Shown in pieces: positions 34,530 through 44,808 of a stretch of DNA of 64,000 nucleotides; positions within the stretch are counted from its first letter, which is position 1; the number at the start of each line of letters is the position of its first letter. Below the pieces are notes generated by a model. The model saw only the letters and a program-made list of their open reading frames with translations, was not told where the DNA came from and made no database searches. The position numbers and the translations under genes were made by a program. Origin of the DNA: Turnera subulata (lineage: Eukaryota; Streptophyta; Magnoliopsida; Malpighiales; Passifloraceae); assembly GCA_028386065.3 (NCBI GenBank), contig JAKUCV010007112.1:59836-123835 (forward strand). The letters run 5' to 3'.

Positions 34530-36489
34530 GTTGCCCCCCTCAGCCCTTTAATTAAAGGCTACTGCAAATTGAAGGGTTGTTCATAACGTCCTATCAAAAT
34601 CGTGACCATGAAGACATGACTGTCATGAGCACGTCACATAAAGTATTGGCAGGAATCAAATCCTCGGCCTACCCCTCGCTCTTGGCCGCTAAGAGGCTTC
34701 TAACATTGACCACACTCTTCACGATCACCAAGTCACAAATCCGTCTGGCTAATCCACCTGGCTGTCGATCACTTGCTAAGTTCAACATTCTCTCTGTAGT
34801 TCACCAATCACAATTTACTTGGCCAACTTATTCAAATATATCACTAGGGCCACCAAGTCATGATGGCCACTAATAAAAGAAATAATTTTTAGCCATCAAG
34901 AAATAGATGGCCTAATTATATACCATGGTCACCAGGAAAAAAACTCTACTCCAAGCCACCCAAACCATCCACACCAACAATAGAGTAAAAAGCTTGCGAC
35001 CGTTAGGTGGATGAGAGGGTGTTTGACCTTCACCTTGTAATTCTAACTTGTATTCGCATGGAGAAGGTCTTTTGACAACTGGAAAAGATAGAGATCGGTC
35101 ATTCTCACCATTTGCTGACGCGATCTCATCCTTAGAAACCTGGACTCCAAGTTTAGCCTCCAAATATGGAGCATGCTCCCCTCCTTTAAGCTCTACTGGG
35201 TTGATCATTGACTTCGCACTGAAAAAGATAGGCAACATAAAGGTCGTGCTAACCAATGCTTTCTCTGAGAGGGTGACGGATTATATTGCTTTCAGCATCT
35301 CCTCATCATCTCCCTTCTTCACAAGAGAGGCATCTCCTTCTATAGGCCTACACTTAGGGACCCACACTTTGGTTAGAGGCCTCGCCTAGTGTGACTTGAT
35401 TTTCTTTCTGACAGGACGCTCGACCTTCGGCTGCATTGGCAATGAACGCCCTTGGTTCGTTGGTCTCCCAGATTATTCTGACAACATGGATGACTGCTGA
35501 GACTGAGCGCCTAGTCTTTTAGCTACCGGTCCTCTAAGGACTGCAGCTTCACCCTGGATTGGCCTAGGCTTTACCAATGGTCCTTCTGTCCTCTTCAATG
35601 ATGTCTGGTGGCTGACACCTAGTTCCCACCTCAGGTGCTGCATGCTTCTCTTCCGCGCCCTGGTAAGCCCAAATCGCTCAAAGCGAGCCTCCAAATCCCT
35701 TAAGTGTGCATATGGATTAAGTGAATTTTTGGTCTTTGTACTCACTTCAAATTCTAAATATGGTCATTATACTCAATTTTCTTGGATTTCGGTCCTTATA
35801 CTCCATGTTTTTATTAAATTTGGTACTTCTGAACATGTGTCATCATTCAATTGGCCCTATTTAAATCACATATGATGACTTAACCATTAAAATATGACAC
35901 GTGTTCGAAAGTACCAAATTTAATAAAAATATGGAGTAGGAGGACCAAAATCTATAAAAATTAAGTGCAATGACCATACTTAAAATTCGAGACGAGTAAA
36001 AGGACAAAACATCCATTTTATTTGTGGAAAAACTGGTATTTGTTGTTGTTGCTTCCTCGACTGGTTCACATGCCACTTGTTGTCCTTGGGTGCTTGAGGC
36101 TTAATCATCTTGCATGCCAGCCTGTAATCGACCACTTCAGACCGGATTTGCACCTTAGAATCGATCCTCTTGCATTGAGAACACCGTGTTACCTCGAAGT
36201 TAACCTCCACTACCTTGGCTTTGAGCTTAGCACTGGGATCTATAACCATAATCTGAGCCCTGGGAGTGTTAAGTGGTTTCTTTTTGGCATTACCGGCCCC
36301 AAGAACCTGCTGATTATGACCATTAGGAATGGCCTTTCAGTTCAGGCCATTAGGAATGGCCTGACAGTTCCAGCCTTTGGCGATGGCTTGGTAACAATTA
36401 GTGATGGCCTTTCGATTCTGGCCACCAGACATTGTCTGATGGTTCTTCTTACTGGGAATAGCTAGATGGCTCTGGCTATCAACAATTCT
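34530..36489 (-). other. Interior of the Tat-derived element, downstream part
   Basis: Contains unrecognised minus-strand frames: 36249-35980 (CSQCKRIDSKVQIRSEVVDY; two Cys but no full zinc knuckle), 35745-35473 (LRDLEARFERFGLTRARKR; basic, helical) and 35256-34912. The first two look like one frame split by the MITE at about 35716-36022. Positions 36318-36425 hold about four degenerate 27-30 bp repeats around CCATTAGGAATGGCCT. No domain recognised. Confidence 0.45.
35716..36022. mobile_element. Small MITE with long inverted repeats
   Basis: The left half (TAAGTGAATTTTTGGTC, then ATGGTCATTATACTCAATTT and ATTAAATTTGGTACTT) matches the reverse complement of the right half over about 130 bp with scattered mismatches. 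The 300-bp element is therefore almost entirely a fold-back. It interrupts an internal frame of the Tat-derived element. The target duplication is unclear (possibly 2-3 bp), so the superfamily is undecided. Confidence 0.75.
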
Positions 36490-37011
36490 CTATAGATCAT
36501 GGCCTTCACCTTGCAAAGCCGATGAAGAATCTTCTTCATGAGGAGTTAGATCTGTGCTGTCCTCCTGGTGGGCTGGCCTCTCCAGATCGACCAATGCTTG
36601 ATTACTTTCTAATTCCTCACTAACGTACTCATCATAACATGGACCTCCTTCTTCAACAAGGGACTTTACTTCTTCCGAGCCCTGTATATCGATCTCTGAT
36701 GGTGTTTTATGACTTTCTTGCATTATAATCTGGCCATTAGCATATAATTGGTCAAAAAATTCAATGGCCTCAAAGAAATCAAATATGTTTTGCCGGAGAC
36801 TCGGCCTTGTACTATCATCAAGCAGCTTGTCGATGAAGGAGTCCTTCTCTACTTTGATCTTTCTAAGGTTCTCCTCATCTTGGTATCCATGATCGACGTG
36901 CACATCTTCTTCACTTTCAATGACTAATGAGTATACCTCGTTCACAATATACTCCATCGGTCGTGCACCAAACAACTTTTCAGCTTGAACGTCCTTTATT
37001 AGAACGTTCAT
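36490..37011 (-). CDS. Unrecognised 173-residue ORF of the Tat-derived element
   Basis: Uninterrupted frame from an ATG at 37011, first in the internal region after the 5' LTR, in the position of gag. The product is acidic (many Glu/Asp, for example VDHGYQDEENLRKIKVEKD and SELESNQ-like stretches). It begins MNVLIKDVQAEKLFGARPME and contains a helical middle (NIFDFFEAIEFFDQLYANG). It has no zinc knuckle, protease motif or membrane segment that I can see. It could be a divergent gag remnant or an element-specific protein. Function unknown. Confidence 0.45.
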   Translation of the reverse strand: MNVLIKDVQAEKLFGARPMEYIVNEVYSLVIESEEDVHVDHGYQDEENLRKIKVEKDSFIDKLLDDSTRPSLRQNIFDFFEAIEFFDQLYANGQIIMQESHKTPSEIDIQGSEEVKSLVEEGGPCYDEYVSEELESNQALVDLERPAHQEDSTDLTPHEEDSSSALQGEGHDL

Positions 37012-37286
37012 CCCCCTTTCACCAAGCTCTTCGTATAATTATTGCTCCTCTTTACAAACCTGGTTATATTGAGAAGACAACAATTGTGCTTGTTGGGAAT
37101 TACGACTATTCTACAGATGCTTGGAAAGCGCCTCCTTTTCCTTCAAAAGCTGTGAAAAATGGCCATGGATGATGGCCACAGACTCCATCAGGAACTGGAT
37201 TGTTGGTGAGAACATGATGTGTCCCCCGGGCGTGCCAAAAACTACAACTGTTCTCTAAATTGAACAACTTCGAACCCTGCAAAAAC

Positions 37287-38940
37287 TGTTCGTTACATTG
37301 AACAACGGGTGACCAACAGCTACCGGGGGGCGAACGGACGGTGTCGCACATCCTTAGACCGATTTTTGATATTTTTAAATTAAGTTATCTAAGAAGACAT
37401 GATAAAGTCTACGGTAGTATGCGGTAAAATAAAGGTAGATTGATAAAAAGATAGTTGTTTGATTGATCATTGGATCCCTTACAAAAATAATCAACAGCCT
37501 TATACAGGCATGTAAAATTAACAAATAATCAAGACCCATTACAAATTAACAAGATAAACCCTTTAAAATTCAATCCAACAACCTCTTCCCAGAATCTCGA
37601 ATTGATTTCAAACATGTATCTGCTTCGATCTTGAATTTCAAATGTTGAATCCTTATCCAGATCGATTTCAAGATAAAATCACTTCGAAACGGTTATCGAA
37701 AATACTCCAAGGACCTGGGACAATTGGACCTCGATCCATCTGTCGTCAGTGACCCAAAGTCAACTCGCAGGTCATGGGGCGAGCAAAAGTCAACCCACAG
37801 GTCATGAAAACCCAAAGTCAACCCGCAGATCATGGGGTGAGCAAAAGTCAACGCGCAGGTCAAGAGATGACAAAATGTCAACTCATTGGTTAAGAGAATG
37901 ACCTGCGACATCAACCACCCATCGACTGATATCAAACAAGATACCCTAAGAACGACCTGCGACATTACTCTGTAACAACTCACGATCGCCACCAAGGATT
38001 CCAAGAACAACCTGTGATATTAGACCGCGAACAGTCCACAATCTCTACCAGCCCAAGGAATGGATTAAAGCGTTTTTTCGTCCCTGTGTAAGGCCTCAAA
38101 GTTGGAAGTCATCCTTGTCTAGGATTTTGGCCTCTTTTCATCCCTCCGTTGGACCCTTTTGGTCTCTCCGGCCGTAATCCGGCGAAAATCGCTGACGTGG
38201 CACATTTTCTGGTGCCACATCGGATTTTTGGGTCCACATGTCAGGAAAAACCCAAAACTGAACCAGGATACACCCGACCGGTTCCGCCCACCTAAATAAC
38301 CCGGAACCCAAAATATAATTTATTATTTTTAACTATACAAATAATTTGAATAATAAAGATAGCCTATTTCTAAATTAATAAAATATAAAATATATTTTTT
38401 ATTTTATATTTAATTAAAAAAATTCACAGAATATCTTATTTTTCTTGTTTCCTTATATATATATATATATTAAAATTATATATAAGGAATTTATTTTTAT
38501 TTTATAAGGGTTTTTTTGACAAATCGATATAATTTATTAAAATTAATTAAAGCATATTGCAACAAAATTTATTTTTTATTATAAATTGATTTTATAATAA
38601 GACAAATTATATCAATGAATTAATTGGATGGGCGAACGGTTCGGGTAGGTCGGGTTTGGTTTTATGGTTGGACCGATATCTTTGGGACCCACAAAACTGA
38701 TGTGGCACCAGAAAATGTGCCATGTCAGCCATTTTTGCCGGATTTCGGCCGGAAGAACCAAAAGGGTCGAATGGAGGGATGAAAAGAGGTCAAAATCCTA
38801 CACGAGGATGAATTCCAACTTTGAGGCTTTACACAGGGATGAAAAAACTCTTTAATCCCCCAAGGAATCCATGAACGACCTGCGAAATTAAACCACCCAT
38901 CGACCACTCCAAGTCTACGATTTTGAATTTGGTACAAACA
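37287..38940 (-). repeat. 5' LTR of the Tat-derived element, with a 30-bp minisatellite and a MULE
   Basis: About 847 bp once the 798-bp MULE and its 9-bp duplication are removed. Positions 37759-37882 hold five GTCAAC cores spaced 30, 28, 30 and 30 bp (unit like AAAGTCAACCCGCAGGTCAT). This differs in sequence and period from the array in the 3' LTR at 34239-34450. Confidence 0.85.
38062..38859. mobile_element. Non-autonomous Mutator-like element with about 165-bp TIRs
   Basis: The left arm starts GGATTAAAGCGTTTTTTCG and the right arm, reverse-complemented, GGGATTAAAGAGTTTTTTCA. They match with few differences for about 165 bp, through CTCTTTTCATCCCTCC to GGCACATTTTCTGGTGCCAC. CCAAGGAAT is duplicated at 38053-38061 and 38860-38868 (9 bp, MULE-like). 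The interior is AT-rich and non-coding. It inserted into the 5' LTR of the Tat-derived element. Confidence 0.9.
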
Positions 38941-38945
38941 GCAGA

Positions 38946-39246
38946 CTTGTCTCCGTCTTTTCCACTAACTGCTGGTTAGTAATCATTAGCAGTTGACGAA
39001 TGGTTTTTCTAAAAAACCATATCCTTTTAGCTTCGGCAGATAGATGGTTTTTCATGAAACCAGATCTTCACCAAATCACCCACTCAGATTTTCTGATGAT
39101 TTGAACACCTTTTGAAAGTGTCCTCATTTACTTGAATGCTTAGTGCTTATGTAAGTGTTATGATTGCATTATACTAATGTATGATGATGCATGAACATTT
39201 ATGCGTAAATATGGTTTATGCAGCAACCAGATCTACTTACAAAATT
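38946..39246 (-). other. Spacer of the SIRE-like element between pol and the accessory ORF
   Basis: No reading frame. It continues the SIRE-like element between its RNase H stop (near 39247) and the point where the Tat-derived element inserted. Confidence 0.5.
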
Positions 39247-40512
39247 TTAAGATAGATTGCACATGCCCAACTCAAGTCTGATTTTTGTAAATTGTTCCTC
39301 TTTGAGTGGCTTTGTAAAAATGTCAGCAAGTTGATTCTCAGTCTTGACAAACTCAATGGCAACATCTTTCTTCAACACATGGTCTCGGTTGAAATGATGT
39401 CTAACTTCAATATCCTTGGTCCGAGAATGTTGCACAGGAATTTTGGTCAAATTGATTGCACTAGAACTATCACAATAGATAGGCATACAGTTAAATATTA
39501 GTCCATAATCATATAAGGTTTGCTTCATCTATAGGACTTGAGCAGTGAGCACAAACATACTCCAGTCGCAACATATTCAGCTTCTATGGTAGATGTAGCA
39601 ACCGAGTTCTGCTTCTTGCTTGACCAAGACACAAGAGATTGTCCAAATAATTGACAGGGTCCACTTGTGCTTTTCCTGACTAAGGTACATCCTGCAAAGT
39701 TTGCATCTGAATAGCTTGTCAAAGTAAAAGCATTCACTTTAGGATACCATAATCCTAATGAAGATGTACCTCTTAAATACTTAAAGATGCGTTTTATGGC
39801 TCTAAGATGTGATTCTTTAGGACAAGATCGACATCGAGCACATAAACAGACACTAAACATTATGTCAGGTCTGTAGCCGTGAGAAAAAGAAGACTACCTA
39901 TCTTGCCTCTGTACATTTTGATATCAACATCCTTATCATTTTCATCTTTTTCAAGTTTGGTTGATGTACTCATAGGTGTTGGACTTGATTTGGTTGCATC
40001 CATACCAAATCTCTTTAGTAGCTCACAAATGTACTTAGCTTGGTTTATGAAGATGCCACCTTCAAGATGCCACTTTTTTTCAAAAAAAAAAGTTGTTTTA
40101 CTTAAAGTCCCAAAACGTATGTGAGTTTACCCATCATACTCTTCTCAAATTCACTGTGCATAAGCTTCTTAAATTCCTTACAAAGAAAATTATTAGTAGC
40201 ACCAAACAAGATATCATCAACATATATTTGCACAATGATCACATTATTCTTGCATTTTTTAACAAATAATGTTGAATCAACTTTCTTCTCCTAAAGTCTT
40301 TAGTCACAAGATAAGTACTTAATCTGTCATACCATACTCTAAGAGCTTGTTTCAGCCTATATAATGCCTTTTTAAGTTTGTACACATGATCAGGATGTTC
40401 ATGGCACTCAAAACTGGGTGGTTGTTCAACATAAAATTCTTCCATAATAAAGCATTTAAGAATGCACTCTTAACATCCATTTGGTATAATTTAAATGATC
40501 TATATGACATGT
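39247..40512 (-). pseudogene. SIRE-like copia pol fragment: reverse transcriptase and RNase H
   Basis: On the minus strand the RT begins near 40510 (FKLYQMDVKSAFLN), continues with FYVEQPPSFECHEHPDHVYKLKKALYRLKQA and reaches the catalytic YVDD near 40215. It passes frameshifts to RNase H (CPKESHLRAIKRIFKYLRGT, SYSDANFAGC, SWSSKKQNSVATSTIEAEYVA) and ends YCDSSSAINLTKIPVQHSRTKDI..LADIFTKPL. Several frameshifts and stops (near 39530, 39860 and 40240) inactivate it. Integrase and the upstream half are missing. The break at about 40512 adjoins a Tat-like LTR, so the 5' half and 5' LTR of this element have been lost. Confidence 0.88.
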
Positions 40513-41036
40513 TGCCATGTCCGCCACCGACTACGCAGTATTTCCTTTTTTCTTACTTTTTCTCCTCCAATATGATTCCTAGTTGGTTTTCACGTCTTCT
40601 AGAGTATTCCTTGACCCAAAAAACACCTTAAATTTGTATCTCACTCCAATACTTTTCCTTTTTATCAACACCATATCAAATTATTCCTCTTTTCTATTAA
40701 AACTACCATAAAAACACAAAATAGGCAAAATATATATTTAATCCCCAATATCCACGAAAATTAGAATTAAATTTAGCTGCAGGCCATGTGTTTAAATGGG
40801 CTGACATCTCTAGAGGAACCACATCTTATTGACCCAAACTTAATATCTATTTAAAACCCAAATTAAATAAATAATGAAGGGAAAAAATAAATAGAAAGTA
40901 ACAACCAAATAAAATATTTTTACTCTACCACATCAAATCATAAACATATTCATGCCAATAATCATATCTTCTCATTAATCAAAGACACAAACATATTTAT
41001 AACTCAAAAATAATAGAATAAGTCATGTGTCAAATT
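40513..41036. mobile_element. Tat-like LTR end, first copy (continues at 43867-43883)
   Basis: The last 260 bp (GGCCATGTGTTTAAATGGGC to GTGTCAAATTT) match the second copy at 43884-44156, and the general layout matches 27.7-28.26 kb. It lacks the TGTGAATA start, so the left side is truncated against the SIRE-like pol. The miniature element at 41037-43866 split it just before its end. The last bases, TGGGTGTTCACA, lie at 43872-43883. Confidence 0.6.
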
Positions 41037-42158
41037 TGATGACCCAGATTGGCCTGAGAGGAGGGATGAATTAGCTTTCGTCCTTAATCGCGTACTTGGT
41101 TTCTGGTTTGGTTTCTGACAAACCAAATGGTTTCTTTACAAACCACACACTCATAGATCTGTTCATACATCTGAGCAAATAAACAGAAAGAACAAGGGCA
41201 AGAAAAAGATCACACAATGATTTTAGAGTGGTTCGGGTACATCCACTACCTAAAAGGCCCTCCTTTAGGATTTCAAAAACTTACTAAAATTAGGTTTTTG
41301 TGGGTTAAACCTTAACCGTTACAAGCTTTTACAGGAGCAGCCCTAACCTAAGCTTTTCACAGGCTCAGCTCTAACGTTTACAAGTTTTTTCCAGGCTAAA
41401 CTCTAACCTTCCCTCAAGTCTAACCCTAGACTTGAGTGCCCAACAAAGACTAACCCATGTCTTGTCTAAAAACTCCCCTTTCAAAGAATTGAACACAAGG
41501 GTAAGCTCAAGATGAAGAACATAGATGCAAGCACAAGTTTGCAGACTTAGAATCTCTCTCATATGTTGGGCACATCTTCAAAGATGCTTTGCCCTTCCTT
41601 ATATAGAGCTTGAGTTAGTGGGAGTAGGTAGGGGCTCTCTCTCCAACGGCTAGTTGCACCAATAATACTCCATGAATTGACCAAGATGCTCTACAAGTTG
41701 ATGTTGGGTCCATTCCAGGAAGTTTACTCTCTTTGCAGCTCAGTTACACAAAAATTTTCTTTCTTTGGCACTTTGGGACCATAAGTGTGGACCACTTTTG
41801 ACAATTGAGCTAAGAGGTGAGAGATAAGTGGTTTAGGTCTTTTTCTCTCTCTTGGACTACTGTTAGTAACCATTGAGGTGGTTGGGAGCTGTCTTCAATA
41901 TTGTGAGGACCACCATCCACTTGCGGCAAGACCACATGATGTTGACAACTACGTGTGGTTTCTTCGTGAAATCAAGCTCATGTGGTTTTTGAATTGGTTC
42001 TTGTAAGAAACCAAGTTATCTGCCTTAGACATTTTCAACACATGAATAACTTCTAAACAAGAGTCTGATTATTTTGTTAATCATCAAAATCAATGTATAA
42101 TAATTCACTAAATATGATTGAGCATTAATAATCATATTAAGCCCATGTTTAACTAACA
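41037..42158 (-). repeat. 3' LTR of the miniature SIRE-like element
   Basis: Bounded by TGATGACCC (plus) and ..AACTAACA, with the polypurine tract on the minus strand at 42159-42172. The plus-strand words GTGGTTTCTTCGTGAAA and TTAGGATTTC recur in the other SIRE-like LTRs. Confidence 0.85.
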
Positions 42159-42733
42159 ATCTCTCCCTTTTTGATGATGACAAACACTGTGTTGATTTCT
42201 GTAAAAAAAACTAGTTAGTTAAGATAACAGTTTATATAAGCACACTCCTCCTATTTTGTTGCTCCTCATATACCAAATATTTTTGTGCTTTAGACACCTT
42301 TGGCTAGTCTGCTTAGCCAAAAACTCCCCTTGCAAATAACATCTTCTTGCAAATATTTTCAACTAAGTAAGCATAGCAAGAATCGTCCATATAATATGAT
42401 TCAATATCAACATAACATCATTTCTCCCCCTTTTAGCTTCAACAAAAAAATTATGAGCGTGAAAGAGTAGATCAATAGGAGGTAAGCATAATTATCCATA
42501 CAAGCTCAAAAGTAAAATTGCCAGTAATAGCATATATTTCAATGGTAGTAGCACATTAATATATTCAACACATCACAATACATCTCCCCTTTTAGCATCA
42601 GCAAGGAACCATATATAAAACCATAGTGCCAAAAGAAAATAAGGAGGTTTGTGGATACTGTTACCCTCAAAGGCCATGATCTTTATCTCTGGATGTTACT
42701 CCGCAGCACTAAGAACGTATCTCCGCTACCAAT

Positions 42734-43866
42734 TGTTGCCCAAATTAGCCTGAGAGGAGGGATGAATTAGCTTTTCTCCTTCATCGCGTACTTGGTTTCT
42801 GGTTTGGTTTCTGATAAACCAAATGGTTTCTTTACAAATCACACACTCACAGATTTGTTCATACATCTCAGCTAATAAACAGAAAGAACAAGGGTAAGAA
42901 AAGATCATACAACGATTTTAGAGCGGTTCCCCCTAACCAGGTACATCCACTACCTAAAGAACCCTCCTTTAGGATTTCAGACACTCACTAAAATTAGGTT
43001 TTTGTGGGTTCAACCTTAACCGTTACAAGCTTTTACAGGAGCAGCTCTAACCTAAGCTTTTCATAGGCTCAGCTCTAACCTTTACAAGTTTTTTCCCAGG
43101 CTAAACTCTAACCTTCCCTCAAGTCTAACCCTAGACTTGAGTTCCCAACAAAGACTAACCCATGTCTTGCCTAAAAACTCCCCTTTCATAGGATTGAACA
43201 CAAGTGTAAGCTCAAGATGAAGAACATAGGTGCAAGCACAAGTTTGCAGACTTAGAATCTCTCTCTCATATGTTGGGCACATCTTCAAAGATGTTTTGCC
43301 CTTCCTTATATCGAGCTTGAGTGAGTGGGAGTAGGTAGGGGCTCTCTCTCCAAGGGCTAGTTGCACCAATAATGCTCCATGGATTGACCAAGATTCTCTA
43401 CAAGTTAATGTTGGGTTCATTCCAGGAAGTCTACTCTCTTTGCAGCTCAGTTACACAAAAATTTTCCTTCTTCGGCACTTGTGGACCACAAGTGTGGACC
43501 AGTTTTGACAATTGAGCTAAGAGGTGAGAGACAAGCGGTTCAGGTCTTCTTCTCTGTCTTGAACCACTGTCAGTAGCCGTTGAAGTGGTTGGAAGTTGTC
43601 TTCAATGCTGTGAGGAGCACCATCCACTTGCGGTAGGACCACATGATGTTGACAGCTACGTGCGGTTTCTTCTTGAAACCAAGCTCGTGTGGTTTTTGAA
43701 TTGGTTCTTGTAAGAAACCAAGTTATCTGCCTTAGACATTATCAACACATAAATGACTTCTAAATAGGAGTCTGATTAGTTTGTTAATCATCAAAATCAA
43801 TGTATAATGATTCACTAAATATGATTGAGCATTAGTAATCATATTAAGTCCATATTTAGGCTATCA
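42734..43866 (-). repeat. 5' LTR of the miniature SIRE-like element
   Basis: Begins TGTTGCCCAAATTAGCC on plus and ends ..GGCTATCA at 43866, followed by the AAATT duplication. By eye it differs from its partner at several per cent of positions. Confidence 0.83.
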
Positions 43867-43883
43867 AAATTTGGGTGTTCACA

Positions 43884-44156
43884 CAAGCCATGTGTTTAAA
43901 TGGGCTCAGATCTCTGGAGGATCCGTATCTTATTTACCCAAACTTAATATCTATTTATAACCCAAAATTAAATAAGTAATAAACGGCAAAAATAAATAGA
44001 AAGAAATAACCAAATAAAATATCCTTATTCTACCACATTAAATCACAAGCATATTCATGTCAATAATCAAATCATCTCATCAAAATCAAAGACATGAACA
44101 TATTTGTAATTCAAAAAATAATAGAATAAATCGTGTGTCAAATTTGAGTGTTCACA
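43884..44156. mobile_element. Tat-like LTR end, second tandem copy
   Basis: AAGCCATGTGTTTAAATGGG to GTGTCAAATTTGAGTGTTCACA repeats the last 260 bp of the preceding Tat-like LTR end in direct orientation, directly after its terminus at 43883. This is a partial tandem duplication rather than a separate complete LTR. Confidence 0.65.
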
Positions 44157-44607
44157 TGTGGTGGTTTTATTATGAGTGAGCAGTAAATGAGGCATAATTC
44201 CTTTCATCCAACATAGTAAGAAAATTATTAGCCATTTTTATTTATTGAGAAAATAATTTCAATAGAGAGGCAATAATTACAATATATTTTTTTTTCTGGT
44301 AAATTTTGATTTTTCTGCAACCTGCATCATGAAAGAATAAGCAATGCAAAGTTTGAGTATCTTTTAGGTCACACTTGTACAGTAGCAAATTTATCATTTA
44401 CGAGCTGTTAAAAAAAGAAGGTCAGCTTGATCATTAAAAGAGGAGATTGGAGTATACGACAGCACATTCATAATTTAGGAGGTATGTTAAAAAAAAGAAA
44501 GTGTCAATTTGGTCATTAAAAGAAGAAAAGGAGTGGAGATATAAAATGTAGGAGTGCGAATATCGCCTCTCCATGGGGGAAAAGGTTACATTGACAATGA
44601 TAGTTAG
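44157..44607. other. Stretch without recognisable gene
   Basis: AT-rich sequence. Two loosely similar segments around GGTCATTAAAAGA.GA (near 44431 and 44510) look like an old short duplication. No gene seen. Confidence 0.4.
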
Positions 44608-44621
44608 AAACAACAATGATG

Positions 44622-44794
44622 TACCAATATGGGGTAAGCAACTTGGTTCCGCTTAAGCCAGATTTCGGGTTCTAGTCCTTGCGTACGCAGAAAATTTTCA
44701 TTGGGAGGCTCACCCACCATACGCAGGTGCGTGACGCAGGTCAACCGGATTAGTCGGGGCAAAGCTCCGGATACCGGATGAGAAACAAAAAAAC
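44622..44794 (+). mobile_element. tRNA-derived SINE, copy 2, with perfect 14-bp TSD
   Basis: The 173-bp element shares with 3346-3518 the blocks GTACGCAGAAAATT, CGGATTAGTCGGGGCAAAGC and TCCGGATACCGGATG, and ends in an A-rich tail. AAACAACAATGATG is duplicated at 44608-44621 and 44795-44808. An A-box-like TAAGCAACTTGG near 44634 and a B-box-like GGGTTCTAGTCC near 44669 support a tRNA origin. Copying would depend on LINE machinery such as the ORF2 at 5520-9218, but a specific partnership is not shown. Confidence 0.88.
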
Positions 44795-44808
44795 AAACAA
44801 CAATGATG

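Larger units (their letters stand above)
33744..38940 (-). mobile_element. Tat-derived non-autonomous LTR retrotransposon nested in the SIRE-like element
   Basis: Two LTRs (33744-34529 and 37287-38940) have the plus-strand termini TGTTCG.TACATTGAACA and TTGGTA.AAACA, and GCAGA is duplicated at 33739-33743 and 38941-38945. On the minus strand a G-rich tract (GAGGGGGGCAAC) precedes the LTR at 34529, so the element is on minus. Past its 5' LTR the minus strand reads TTTTTGGCACGCCCGGGGGA, a leader typical of the Tat/Athila branch. No RT or integrase is recognisable in the 2.76-kb interior; a few unknown frames remain. It interrupts the SIRE-like element between its pol and its post-pol ORF. Confidence 0.88.
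41037..43866 (-). mobile_element. Miniature SIRE-like copia element (two LTRs, 575-bp interior)
   Basis: Two direct repeats of about 1.1 kb (41037-42158 and 42734-43866) share TGAGAGGAGGGATGAATTAG near one end and CATATTAAG.CCAT.TTTA at the other. AAATT is duplicated at 41032-41036 and 43867-43871. On the minus strand a polypurine tract (AAAAAGGGAGAGAT) precedes the LTR at 42158, and TTGGTAGCGGAG follows the LTR at 42734 as a PBS. All of gag, pol and the accessory ORF is missing from the 42159-42733 interior. It is a non-autonomous relative of the SIRE-like element at 29-40 kb; its LTRs are a different subfamily. Confidence 0.85.

Noticed and set aside
33744..38940. Treating the two repeats as unrelated because their minisatellites differ
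   Set aside because: Termini and flanking unique LTR sequence match, and GCAGA is duplicated at both outer edges.
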